The notes under the pieces: generated by a model
What the model saw: only the letters and a program-made list of their open reading frames with translations
Database searches by the model: none
What the model was told of the DNA's origin: nothing
Translations under genes and position numbers: made by a program
Source of the DNA: Bacteroidales bacterium
GTDB taxonomy: Bacteria; Bacteroidota; Bacteroidia; Bacteroidales; UBA10428
Direction of reading: 5' to 3'
DNA: 64,000 bases
Assembly (NCBI GenBank): GCA_016929525.1
Contig: JAFGIP010000114.1
Coordinates: 62,001 to 126,000 of the forward strand
Shown here: positions 52,848 to 63,078 of the stretch, in pieces
How the letters are laid out: every line of letters begins with the position of its first letter
Numbering within the stretch: position 1 is the stretch's first letter

Positions 52848-54191
52848 ATGAGTAAAACTGAAGTTACATTGCCTGCAATGGGCGAAGGAATAATTGAAGC
52901 AACAATTACTAGATGGTTTTTTCGGGAAGGAGAATCTGTACTTGAAGATGAACCATTACTTGAAGTAGCAACAGACAAAGTAGATTCTGAGATTCCTTCT
53001 CCGGTTTCAGGTATTATTTCCCGAATTTTTTATTCAGAAGGAGAAATTCCCAGGGTTGGAGCTGTTATAGCAATAATTGAAAGTGAATTATCTGCCACAT
53101 CTGATGATTCAGAAACAGAAGGATCGGATATGAAACTAACTGTTAATAAACCTGAGACAAAAAATAATATTTCTGATGAACCCGAAACTGAACCCGGAAA
53201 GAATTTTAAGAAAAGTTCAGACCAACGGGAAGATAACAGGGTTTCCCGGGAACATATGCACTTAACTCCGTTTGTCAAATTTCTGGCAAAAAGCAGGGAA
53301 ATTTCGTTTGATGAACTTATGCAAATAAAAGGTACTGGTCTTAAGGGGCGAATTACCAAAGCTGATCTGAATGCTTATATTCTGGCAGGACGACCATTTA
53401 AGGATCTTTTTAATTCCACACAGGATCATAATTTGGTGGAAGGAGAAATTGCAGGTACTAATGAAAAGAATTTATATAAAGCAGGACCCGGAGAAGAATT
53501 AATTGAAATGAACCGCACCCGGAAACTCATTGCAGAACATATGGTTCGCTCCAAGCGCATTTCACCGCATGTTACCTCCATGGTAGAGATTGACGTATCT
53601 CACATGGTTCAGTGGAGAAATGAAAATAAAGAAACATTTCAGAAAAAACACGGAATAAAACTGACATATACACCGGTTATTGTATATGCAGCAGTTCAGG
53701 CACTGAAGAAATATCCGATGATTAATATTTCGGTTTACGACGAATATATTATTAAAAAGAAGAATATCAATATTGGTGTTGCAACAGCCTTACCTGATGG
53801 CAACCTGATTGTTCCGGTTATTAAAGATGCTGATAAAAGGACATTTTGGAATCTTGCCCGGGAACTGTCTGATTTAGCTAAAAGAGCACGCGAAGGAAAA
53901 TTGGAACCTGCTGAAATTAAAGGCGGCACATTTACAATAACCAATATGGGACAATACGATAATATATCGGGAACTCCAATAATTAATCAACCTGAGGTAG
54001 CAATTTTAGCCGTAGGTTCTGTTAAGAAAAAACCCGGAGTTGTCACTATGGGTGAAGAACACACAATTGGTGTGCGGGATATTATGGTGCTCTCATTAAC
54101 CTATGATCACAGGGTAGTGGACGGTGCACTCGGAGGATCTTTTGTTAAAGAAATAGGAAAAATCCTTGAAGGTCCGATGCCTGAATATTAA
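52848..54191 (+). CDS. 2-oxo acid dehydrogenase E2 component (dihydrolipoamide acyltransferase)
   Basis: Lipoyl domain LLEVATDKVDSEIPSP; peripheral-subunit-binding HLTPFVKFLAKSREI...GLKGRITKADL; catalytic YDHRVVDGALGG. Confidence 0.94.
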   Translation: MSKTEVTLPAMGEGIIEATITRWFFREGESVLEDEPLLEVATDKVDSEIPSPVSGIISRIFYSEGEIPRVGAVIAIIESELSATSDDSETEGSDMKLTVNKPETKNNISDEPETEPGKNFKKSSDQREDNRVSREHMHLTPFVKFLAKSREISFDELMQIKGTGLKGRITKADLNAYILAGRPFKDLFNSTQDHNLVEGEIAGTNEKNLYKAGPGEELIEMNRTRKLIAEHMVRSKRISPHVTSMVEIDVSHMVQWRNENKETFQKKHGIKLTYTPVIVYAAVQALKKYPMINISVYDEYIIKKKNINIGVATALPDGNLIVPVIKDADKRTFWNLARELSDLAKRAREGKLEPAEIKGGTFTITNMGQYDNISGTPIINQPEVAILAVGSVKKKPGVVTMGEEHTIGVRDIMVLSLTYDHRVVDGALGGSFVKEIGKILEGPMPEY

Positions 54192-54307
54192 TAATATTAA
54201 CTATTAACAGGTTATGTTTTTAAACAAAAAATTCATGTGCTTATAAATAAAGCACTCATGCATAGTAAATTATTTTTAAATTTGTTAAAAACCAACCGTT
54301 TCGTTAC

Positions 54308-57300
54308 ATGTTAAAATTTTATAATCTTCCTTTGTTAGCTTTCTTTATAATAGCTTTCAATCTGATTGATAATTTACCGGTTTTTTCCCAGGATGAAGTT
54401 GATGCGAAACAGATGTTTATTGAAGCAGAATCATATTTTCTGTTTGAAGAATTTAAAGATGCCTTGCCATTATATCAGAAAATTGCCAGACTTGAACCAC
54501 AAAATTACAATGTTCAATACAAAATAGGTATTTGTTATCTGAACAATCCTTACTTAAAACAGAAAGCCATTAAATATCTTGAACTGGCGGCACAGAATAT
54601 AAATCTGAAGTATAAAGAAAATAATTATAAAGAAAAACTTGCTCCTCTGGAGTCATATTACTACCTGGGTAAAGCATACCATATCAATAATATGCTGGAT
54701 AAGGCCATAGATAATTATGCGGGGTTTAAAAAAATGGCAGATCCTGATTTTTACGACTTGACAATAGTAAATGAAGATATTGAAGCATGTAATCGTGCAA
54801 GAGTAGCGATGAATGATCCGGTTTATTTGGAAGTAAATAATGCCGGCACGCAAATTAACAGCCAGTTCGAAGATATTAACCCTGTGTTAAGTGGTGATGA
54901 AAAAACCCTCATATTTGCCAGGAAACTGCAGTTTTACGATGGAGTATTTATATCATTTAAAAATGAAGATGGCAGTTGGACAGCACCTGTAAATCTTACG
55001 CCGGAATTTGGTTTGGACGGTAACTCATATTCAACAGGTATTACTTATTTCGGAGATGAAATATTTGTATATCGTAGTGATGATTACGATGGGAATATTT
55101 ATTCAAGTAAGCGTGTTGGTGAAAAATGGTCAAAACTTACAAAGCTGAATGATAATATCAATACCAAATTTTGGGAGTCGCATGCATCTCCATCACCTGA
55201 TGGTCAGTACCTGTTTTTTACTTCAAACAGATCTGGAGGATACGGAGGGCTTGATGTTTATAAATCGAGACGAAGTGCAAACGGCCAGTGGGGAGAAGCA
55301 GTAAATATGGGGCCTGTGATTAATTCACCTTCAAATGAAGAGACACCTTTTCTTACCAATGAAGGATATTCCTTGTTTTTTAGTTCACAGGGGCATAAGA
55401 CAATTGGCGGATACGATATATTTGTTTCCCATCTTCAAAGCAATGGTGCCTGGAGCAAACCTATAAATATGGGTTATCCGCTAAATACTACCGAGGACGA
55501 TCTTTTCTATAATCCAACAGGAGCCAATACCTATGGTTATTACTCATTTTATAAAGATGGAGCCGGTTTAGGTTTAATGGATATTTATTTAACTGAGGTA
55601 TATAACAGTGCAATCCCCAGGACTTTTAATATCCGGGGAAGATTAAATCTCGACCAAACAAAAGCTAAAGATTATAAAAAAATTACAGTTAAACTTCTTG
55701 ATGCAGAAACCGGTGAAATTGTTAACGAATCGAAAGTAAATGCTGATGGGACATATTCTTTATCTGCAAAACAGGGGAGCTATGTATTGCTTATTGAAGG
55801 TTCGGGAATAAAGCCTTTCACCCGGTCGGTTAGTCTCAACGTTGTTCAGGCAGAATCTAAGGTAATGTTGGAAACAATAGACCTGAGCCCTGAAGAAGGA
55901 GGTGTTGAAATAGCTGCAGTCACACCGGTGATGCCTGCACAAAAAATAGAAGTTAAAAACGATTTCTTTGCAGTAAGCGATTCTTCTGCTGTACCAATCT
56001 CACTTACATTACCTGGAGAATCAGACTTGCAAATTGACATTTCAGTTGACGGGGAATTCTATAAAACAGATAGCATTAAAGGTGTTAAAAAGAAGTTTAC
56101 GTATTTCTATAAGCCAAAACCAGGAGAAAATATTCTGAAATTTACTGCAACCGATGCAGATGGTAATATATCTTCTGCAGAGGTTATTGTAACTTATTAT
56201 CCGCCTGTAAAAGAAGCTGAAATAACCAAATTGCAGAAACCGGAATTAAAAACTCCCGGCGATAAAATCAGTGGGTTTCAGTTTGTTCAGATTGATGCAC
56301 TTAAAGAATACCTGGAAGGACTAAACCTGGCTGAATTTAGTAACTATTATGCTCTTTACAGTCATTTAAAAGAGGTATCGAAAGAAGAAGAATTTACTGT
56401 AGATGAAATAAAACAATTCTGTGCTGTTTTGTTTACCCAGAAAGATAATAATGTTTTTAAAGATGAGCTGACAAACGTTACCGATACCATAAGCGACAAA
56501 TGGCTGGAACAGCTCGACAGTTCATCGGTGCCCATCGATTTCCTGCAAAAGTTAAGTTCGAAAGGAGAATATGTAAGCAATGACCTGAACAGGTTATTAA
56601 TGGAAATATTAATTGCTCAGGAAGGTTCGGGTCAGTCGGTGCTTGAGAATTTATATTCTTTTACAGACAAAGAAGAAATTGGTAAAGAAGGCTTGCAGAG
56701 CAATTTATCTAAGGAACAAATCTTACAGTTATATTTTTCAGATAAAGAAATATCTGGTGCACAATATTCTTTGCATTTGGCGGCAACAACAGATGAGCTA
56801 TTCTACTTTTACCAGAACATAATCATTGCTTCATCAGATAATCTTAGATCTTATCTGACAGGGATGAACTTTGAATCAGAAGGAATACTCAACTCAATAT
56901 ATCTGGTCGAGCATTTGTTTGAAAAAGCTGAAGAAGGGATAATAAGCGAGAAAGATCTTCTGAATGCTCTTGAACTAATTTCATCGAACAAGAATTTTTA
57001 TCTGAGTGAATTTTCTGCTATCCTCACCGGAAATGCTACAGGATCGCTTAAGTCGCAATTATTGCTAATGAACCTTGAAGAGGAAGAAATTAATACTTAC
57101 GGGGAACTCCTTGATCATCTGGTTCAAAATTCTCAGTATAAAAACTATACAAAGGAAGAAGTATATAAGTTATTTATTGACTTAACCGGCATTACGGATG
57201 TTAAAAAGTTTGCTGAAAAAATCAGATCATATAATTATATAGCAATTAATAAAGCTCTTTCAGATACAACGCTGAAATATTTTTCAAATCCTTTTGAACT

Positions 57301-57538
57301 AATTCAGTATCTGTTGTCGGTATCGCCCGAATATGACTTTACGGAATCTGACATTAATAACCTGCTGATTCAGATGATTCTTGAAAGAGGATTAGATGAC
57401 AAAGAACTAAGAGCATATTCTAAGGGCACTGATAAATTCTGGAAAACAAGAAAATTCAGAACTACAATAATTCTCATCAATATTCTTTTAATAATTCTAA
57501 TAATTCTTTTCTCGCTGAGAAGAAAAAATAAGGATTAA
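54308..57538 (+). CDS. TPR + PD40 beta-propeller + CRD-like protein with C-terminal helical repeats and TM anchor (array member 1)
   Basis: KIGICYLN TPR region; FFTSNRSGGYGGLDVYKSRR, FFSSQGHKTIGGYDIF PD40; C-terminal FRTTIILINILLIILIILFSLRRKNKD. Confidence 0.85.
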   Translation: MLKFYNLPLLAFFIIAFNLIDNLPVFSQDEVDAKQMFIEAESYFLFEEFKDALPLYQKIARLEPQNYNVQYKIGICYLNNPYLKQKAIKYLELAAQNINLKYKENNYKEKLAPLESYYYLGKAYHINNMLDKAIDNYAGFKKMADPDFYDLTIVNEDIEACNRARVAMNDPVYLEVNNAGTQINSQFEDINPVLSGDEKTLIFARKLQFYDGVFISFKNEDGSWTAPVNLTPEFGLDGNSYSTGITYFGDEIFVYRSDDYDGNIYSSKRVGEKWSKLTKLNDNINTKFWESHASPSPDGQYLFFTSNRSGGYGGLDVYKSRRSANGQWGEAVNMGPVINSPSNEETPFLTNEGYSLFFSSQGHKTIGGYDIFVSHLQSNGAWSKPINMGYPLNTTEDDLFYNPTGANTYGYYSFYKDGAGLGLMDIYLTEVYNSAIPRTFNIRGRLNLDQTKAKDYKKITVKLLDAETGEIVNESKVNADGTYSLSAKQGSYVLLIEGSGIKPFTRSVSLNVVQAESKVMLETIDLSPEEGGVEIAAVTPVMPAQKIEVKNDFFAVSDSSAVPISLTLPGESDLQIDISVDGEFYKTDSIKGVKKKFTYFYKPKPGENILKFTATDADGNISSAEVIVTYYPPVKEAEITKLQKPELKTPGDKISGFQFVQIDALKEYLEGLNLAEFSNYYALYSHLKEVSKEEEFTVDEIKQFCAVLFTQKDNNVFKDELTNVTDTISDKWLEQLDSSSVPIDFLQKLSSKGEYVSNDLNRLLMEILIAQEGSGQSVLENLYSFTDKEEIGKEGLQSNLSKEQILQLYFSDKEISGAQYSLHLAATTDELFYFYQNIIIASSDNLRSYLTGMNFESEGILNSIYLVEHLFEKAEEGIISEKDLLNALELISSNKNFYLSEFSAILTGNATGSLKSQLLLMNLEEEEINTYGELLDHLVQNSQYKNYTKEEVYKLFIDLTGITDVKKFAEKIRSYNYIAINKALSDTTLKYFSNPFELIQYLLSVSPEYDFTESDINNLLIQMILERGLDDKELRAYSKGTDKFWKTRKFRTTIILINILLIILIILFSLRRKNKD

Positions 57539-57542
57539 ACTC

Positions 57543-59561
57543 ATGAACCCTATTTACAGATATGTCGGTATATTATTTATACAAGTAGCAACATGTGCTC
57601 TGTTACAAGGTCAGATATGGCTTTCGAATGAAGATATATATAACGAAGCTGAAGAATATCTTAATGCCGAGGAATATATTGAGGCATTACCATTATATCT
57701 TCTGCTGGAACAGAAAGAAATTATTAATGCAAATGTTTCCTATAAAATTGGCGAATGTTATCTGAATATAAGAGGACGTAAACATAAATCAATACCCTAT
57801 CTGGAATCAGCAGTAGAGAATGTAACATCAGATTATAAGAATGAATTTAAAGAACAAAGAGCTCCACTTAGAGCTCTGTTGCTTCTTGGTGTTGCATATC
57901 GCATTAATAATGAACCAGACGTGGCAATAAATACCTTCCGGATACTTGGGGATTCAATTCACGACACTGATCCTGAACTGATGGCTATCGTTGATATGCA
58001 TATTAAAAGATGTGAAAATGCAAAGCTGTTGGGTGCTTTTCCGGGCGAACCGCGCACATTTAAACTCTCAGAACGGATCAATACAAAATATTCAGATTAC
58101 AATCCGGTTCTTGTGGGACTTGATAGCATACTCTATTATATGGAAGAATTACCTTTTTATGATGCCTTAATGAGATCCGAAATGCTTGGTGATGACTGGG
58201 ATGTACCACAGAATATGACTCCTGTTATTGGGAGCGATGGCGATCATATTCTTGTCGGAGCATCTGCCGATGGTAAAACACTTTTGCTTTATCTTTATGA
58301 ACCACTGAAAGCAGGTGAAATATATGTTATTAATCAAACGGATGACGGATGGCAGGATATTGTCCCGCTTAACGAAAACATTAATACTCAGTATAATGAA
58401 ACTCACGCCAGCTTATCATATGATGGGAAAACACTGTACTTTACCAGTAATCGCCCGGGGGGATACGGCGGACTTGATATTTATATGTCGAAACTCGATG
58501 AAAATAACGACTGGGGTACTGCTGTAAATATCGGACCAACAATTAACACTGCATATAACGAGGAATGCCCGATTATTACCAGCGAGGATGATATTTTATA
58601 TTTCAGTTCGCAGGGCCATCTGAATATGGGTGGCTATGATGTTTATTACGCACAGAGAAAAGCGGAAAACAAATGGAGGCAACCGATCAATATGGGATCA
58701 CCGGTATCAACCACCGATGATGACCTTTTTTACTACCCGCTCGAAAGTGAAGTCTCCGGTCTTATGTCGAGACTTGAACAACCATACAATACCGGCTACG
58801 ATATTTACAGGTATAACAGTATGGTCTTTCCCAACACTCCGAGATACTCAGTAAAAGGAAATGCAAATGATATTGATTCAACAAATACAGAAAAAGAAGT
58901 TGTTGTAATCGATGTTGAAACATCGGATACACTTCTGCGAAAAAGCCCGGGGAAAGATGGAAGTTACGAATTCATATTACCGGCAGGTAATTTTACTGTA
59001 GCTGTTGTTAATAAATATGGAGAAGCTTACTTTGCAGAGATTGACCTGAATAATGACCCGATTGAATCAATTCTGGTATCAAAGATGACCGGAGAAGCTG
59101 GGAAAATTTCTGAAGGCAGTGCGCTAATGACATTAATAGTAAAGGATACAGTGGTAATTAAAAATATTCTTTTTGGATTCGACACCTATTCATTTATTTC
59201 ATACTATAAACCATACCTTGAATCGGTTTCTCAGATAATGATAGATAATCCCGGATTGAATCTGAAAATCACAGGTTATACCGATGCTATTGGAAGTGAA
59301 AGTTATAATCTGATCTTATCTGAGAAAAGGGCGAATGCTGTGTTGAATTACTTCATCAGTAAGAACATCGACAGGTCTCGTTTTAAAGTTTTCGGGAAAG
59401 GTGAAGCTGATCCCGTCGCCAAAAACAAAAACGATAATGGTACAGATTGCCCGGAAGGAAGAAAATATAACCGCAGGGTAGAGATATATCCGATTTCGGA
59501 TAGTGAGGAAGTTGTTATAAAAAATAATGTTAAGATTCCACCTTCTGTCCGGTTTAAATGA
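57543..59561 (+). CDS. TPR + PD40 + CRD-like + OmpA-C protein (PorE-like; array member 2)
   Basis: KIGECYLN; FTSNRPGGYGGLDIYMSK; ITGYTDAIGSESYNLILSEKRANAVLNYFISKNID OmpA peptidoglycan-binding motif. Confidence 0.9.
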   Translation: MNPIYRYVGILFIQVATCALLQGQIWLSNEDIYNEAEEYLNAEEYIEALPLYLLLEQKEIINANVSYKIGECYLNIRGRKHKSIPYLESAVENVTSDYKNEFKEQRAPLRALLLLGVAYRINNEPDVAINTFRILGDSIHDTDPELMAIVDMHIKRCENAKLLGAFPGEPRTFKLSERINTKYSDYNPVLVGLDSILYYMEELPFYDALMRSEMLGDDWDVPQNMTPVIGSDGDHILVGASADGKTLLLYLYEPLKAGEIYVINQTDDGWQDIVPLNENINTQYNETHASLSYDGKTLYFTSNRPGGYGGLDIYMSKLDENNDWGTAVNIGPTINTAYNEECPIITSEDDILYFSSQGHLNMGGYDVYYAQRKAENKWRQPINMGSPVSTTDDDLFYYPLESEVSGLMSRLEQPYNTGYDIYRYNSMVFPNTPRYSVKGNANDIDSTNTEKEVVVIDVETSDTLLRKSPGKDGSYEFILPAGNFTVAVVNKYGEAYFAEIDLNNDPIESILVSKMTGEAGKISEGSALMTLIVKDTVVIKNILFGFDTYSFISYYKPYLESVSQIMIDNPGLNLKITGYTDAIGSESYNLILSEKRANAVLNYFISKNIDRSRFKVFGKGEADPVAKNKNDNGTDCPEGRKYNRRVEIYPISDSEEVVIKNNVKIPPSVRFK

Positions 59562-59706
59562 TAAATAAATAACAGGATTTAACAGTTCAATTGTATTGCA
59601 TCTTTTTTTTTACTAATTTAATGCTATTAACAAATTTAATTTGTTGATAGTATGATCTGTAGTTTTCAGGTTAATAATTTAATTTTGAATTAAAACAGCC
59701 ATCCTG

Positions 59707-61629
59707 ATGAAAAAGTCCATTATTTTAGTTCTGGCATTATTCTCAGTTTATTTCAGTGCGCTTAGCCAAAGAAGCGAAAGTGAAATTGCTCTTAAAGAGT
59801 ATTTCATTGATGCTGAGTTTTTCCTTGCCCAGGAGTTTTATATTGATGCACTTAACGATTATCTGCAGGTGTCAAGAAGAGGTTATGAAGATAACGCAAA
59901 TATTAATTACCGGATTGGTATTTGTTATTTAAATATTCTAGGGCAGAAAGATAAAGCAATAGAATATTTCGAAAAGGCAAGAGCTTCAGTTTCTTTAAAA
60001 TATAGAGAGAGCTCATTGGGTGAAAAAAGGGCCCCGATCGACCTTTATTTGTATTTGGGTAATGCATATAGGGTGAATAATAAATTAGATAAGGCAATTG
60101 ATGCTTATAACACATATAAAAGTCTGTTGCCCGAAGAAGAATCAGAACTCCATAGTTATGCCAGCAAACAGATTGAAGCATGTAATATAGCTTCAGAATT
60201 TATGAAAGAACCAGTCGATGTTATCTTCACCAATCTGGGACCAAAAATTAACGACAGCAACGAAAATTACAAAGCAGTGATCTCGGGTGACGGCCAGACC
60301 CTGGTATTTATGCGCCGCCTTCCGTTTTACGATGCTGTATATTTTTCTAAAAAAGAAAATGGTGAGTGGACCGAACCATTAAATATAACTCCACAGATCA
60401 TGTCAGATGGTAATCAGTTTGTTTCGTCACTTTCATATGATGGAAAACTGATGTTTCTTACCATAGAAGATGAGTATAACAGCGATATAATGAAGACCAC
60501 ATATGTTGATAACAGGTGGACAAAATCTGAACGTCTTGGGTCCCACATCAATACAAAATATTGGGAATCACATGCAAGTATATCAAAAGATGGAAGAAAA
60601 TTATATTTTACCAGTAACAGAAAGGGAGGTATTGGTGGAGTTGATATTTATATCTCAGAATTAGGAGATGATGGGAAATGGGGTGAACCCGGGTTGATGA
60701 GTGATCATATAAATAGTGATCTGAATGAAGATACACCATTCATTTGTGAAGATGGAAAAACTCTGTATTATAGCTCTCAGGGTTTTACCAGCATGGGAGG
60801 ATACGATGTATTTGTAACGCTTTATGAAGGAGAAAGTGGTTGGTCTGTACCTGAGAATCTGGGCTATCCGCTGAATACAACCGACGACGACCTGTTTTAT
60901 TATCCATGGAGAACCGGGGCGATCGGTTATATGGCACGTTTAGAAGAAGATGGCTTTGGGTCAACTGATATTTATGAAATCAGGTTTCCGAAACAGATTG
61001 AAGAGGTACCCATAACTGAAGCGGAGGTTACCCGGGATACAATTATTAAAGCCGAAACTCCTATCGTGGAAGAGCTTATTGAAGCTGTTGTTAAACCTGA
61101 AGTTGAAGCAGAACCTGAGACTATTCAGGATACAGCGGTTAAAACCGAAACTCCTGTTGTAGAAGAAATAATTGAGGCTGTAACTATTCCCGAACCTGAA
61201 TCCCTTATTAAAAAAGTTGAAATAAAACCAGTATTCTTTGCATTTGATAAATCAACCTTATCTGATGAGGGTATTGCTGAGTTGAATAAAATTCTGCAAA
61301 CAATGAATGAATTTCCGGATATTAAAGTCCAACTGACAGGATACACTGATGCATTGGGACCGGCAGAGTATAATATTCACCTGTCAGAAAGAAGGGCTAT
61401 GTCGGCTATGAAATACCTGATAACAAAAGGAATAGATGCTACAAGGCTTAGCGCTGTTGGAAAAGGAGAAACTAATTTTATTGCACCAAATACTAAAGAA
61501 GATGGATCGGATGACCCTGAAGGAAGAAAATATAACCGCAGGGTAGAGTTTGAAATATCCGGAATTGACAGTAAAACATTGATTATAAAACGACTTAATC
61601 CTGTTCCTGAAAAGCAGGCCATAAAATAA
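59707..61629 (+). CDS. TPR + PD40 + Glu/Val-rich linker + OmpA-C protein (PorE-like; array member 3)
   Basis: RIGICYLNILGQKDKAIEYF; FTSNRKGGIGGVDIY; GYTDALGPAEYNIHLSERRAMSAMKYL. Confidence 0.9.
   Translation: MKKSIILVLALFSVYFSALSQRSESEIALKEYFIDAEFFLAQEFYIDALNDYLQVSRRGYEDNANINYRIGICYLNILGQKDKAIEYFEKARASVSLKYRESSLGEKRAPIDLYLYLGNAYRVNNKLDKAIDAYNTYKSLLPEEESELHSYASKQIEACNIASEFMKEPVDVIFTNLGPKINDSNENYKAVISGDGQTLVFMRRLPFYDAVYFSKKENGEWTEPLNITPQIMSDGNQFVSSLSYDGKLMFLTIEDEYNSDIMKTTYVDNRWTKSERLGSHINTKYWESHASISKDGRKLYFTSNRKGGIGGVDIYISELGDDGKWGEPGLMSDHINSDLNEDTPFICEDGKTLYYSSQGFTSMGGYDVFVTLYEGESGWSVPENLGYPLNTTDDDLFYYPWRTGAIGYMARLEEDGFGSTDIYEIRFPKQIEEVPITEAEVTRDTIIKAETPIVEELIEAVVKPEVEAEPETIQDTAVKTETPVVEEIIEAVTIPEPESLIKKVEIKPVFFAFDKSTLSDEGIAELNKILQTMNEFPDIKVQLTGYTDALGPAEYNIHLSERRAMSAMKYLITKGIDATRLSAVGKGETNFIAPNTKEDGSDDPEGRKYNRRVEFEISGIDSKTLIIKRLNPVPEKQAIK
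61036..61200 (+). repeat. In-frame tandem linker duplication within array member 3
   Basis: DTIIKAETPIVEELIEAVVKPEVE and DTAVKTETPVVEEIIEAVTIPEPE, from 61036 and 61129. Confidence 0.75.
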
Positions 61630-61637
61630 GGTTTTTT

Positions 61638-61664
61638 AAAGCTGCCTCGTTGGCAGCTTTTTTT
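61638..61664 (+). terminator. Rho-independent terminator between array members 3 and 4
   Basis: AAAGCTGCC-TCGTT-GGCAGCTTT perfect stem followed by T's. Confidence 0.9.
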
Positions 61665-61747
61665 ATCTGCAGTACCTGCCTCTTAATAACTTAACTTAAT
61701 TTTGATTGCCCTTTTTGTTATATTTGGTCAAGCCAAACTTTCCGATA

Positions 61748-63067
61748 ATGAAAAAGTATCCTTTTATAATATTATTTACATCATTGCTGCTTATTTCATA
61801 TCGAGCCGGCAACCAGGATGAAGACTCAATGAAAGAACTATTTAACGAAGGTCAGTACTTTTTCAATCGTGGTGATTATCAGGATGCTCTTCATTTTTAT
61901 CTTCAGCTTCTAAGCAAAGATTCTTTAAATGCTAATTTTAATTTTAAAGCCGGCGAATGCTACCTGAATATTCCAGGTAAGGAAACACAGGCGATACCGC
62001 ATTTTAAGATAGCAGAGAAAAAAATTGTACCTAAAAAAAGCTATAATAAAAGAGATTTCGGGGAAACAGATGCACCGCTGCATTTGTACTTTTATTTAGG
62101 TAATGCATATCGAATTGATAACCAGTTGGACAAGGCGCTGGAATGTTATAAGAAATTTATGGACTCTCCGTTTTTTTGGAATAACTATAATCAGGACCTG
62201 GTAGAACGTGAAATCAGATCATGTGAAAGGGCAAAGATAATTCAGGATGCACCTTTGCAATTTGAAAAAATAAAGCTTGATAGTAACTTTAATACAAGAT
62301 TCTCAGAAGAGTTTCCGGTGATCTCAGGTGACGGGCATACAATGGTGTTTATTCGCCGGCTTCAGTTTTACGATGCGGTTTATTATACAACAATTAAAAA
62401 CGGAGTATGGGAGAAGGCAGTTAATATTAACCCACAAATTATATCCGACGGTGATTTCTATCCAACAGGTTTGTCGTATGATGGTACAAAACTACTTCTA
62501 GTAAAAAGAACACGAGATGAAAGTGATATCTGCATCGCTTATTTAAATGATGGCATATGGAGTAAGGCTGAATATATTTCAGGCAAAATAAACTCAGGTG
62601 CCAGGGAAACATATGCCACATTTGCTCCGGATGAAAACTTAATATATTTATCAAGTAATCGCGCGGGAGGTAAAGGTGGATTCGATATTTATGCATCTCA
62701 TAAGTTATCGGACGGTAGCTGGAGTAAACCTAAAAATATGGGTAAGGTAATTAATACCATCGGAGATGAACAATCACCCTGCTTCTGCTATAGTCAACAA
62801 GTTTTATTCTTCAGCTCAAACAATCATTATAATATGGGGGGATATGATATTTTCTACAGCAGAAAGATTGGGAAAAAATGGTTGATACCTGTTAATTTGG
62901 GATATCCTTTGAATAATACCGGGGATAATCTTGGTTATTACCCTGCAGCAGGCTGCCGGGAAGGTTATTATACTTTTTCGAAAGAACAGGATTCAGATAT
63001 TTATTTTATAAAGATAAAGTCGGAAAATGTATTGAATTATAAAGATTTGGACACACAAAATAAATAA
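61748..63067 (+). CDS. TPR + PD40 protein lacking an OmpA domain (array member 4)
   Basis: Start ATG 61748 with signal peptide MKKYPFIILFTSLLLISYRA; KAGECYLNIPGK; LSSNRAGGKGGFDIY; FFSSNNHYNMGGYDIFYS; stops after NLGYPLNNTGDNLGYYPAAG. Confidence 0.85.
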   Translation: MKKYPFIILFTSLLLISYRAGNQDEDSMKELFNEGQYFFNRGDYQDALHFYLQLLSKDSLNANFNFKAGECYLNIPGKETQAIPHFKIAEKKIVPKKSYNKRDFGETDAPLHLYFYLGNAYRIDNQLDKALECYKKFMDSPFFWNNYNQDLVEREIRSCERAKIIQDAPLQFEKIKLDSNFNTRFSEEFPVISGDGHTMVFIRRLQFYDAVYYTTIKNGVWEKAVNINPQIISDGDFYPTGLSYDGTKLLLVKRTRDESDICIAYLNDGIWSKAEYISGKINSGARETYATFAPDENLIYLSSNRAGGKGGFDIYASHKLSDGSWSKPKNMGKVINTIGDEQSPCFCYSQQVLFFSSNNHYNMGGYDIFYSRKIGKKWLIPVNLGYPLNNTGDNLGYYPAAGCREGYYTFSKEQDSDIYFIKIKSENVLNYKDLDTQNK

Positions 63068-63078
63068 AATATCAACTA

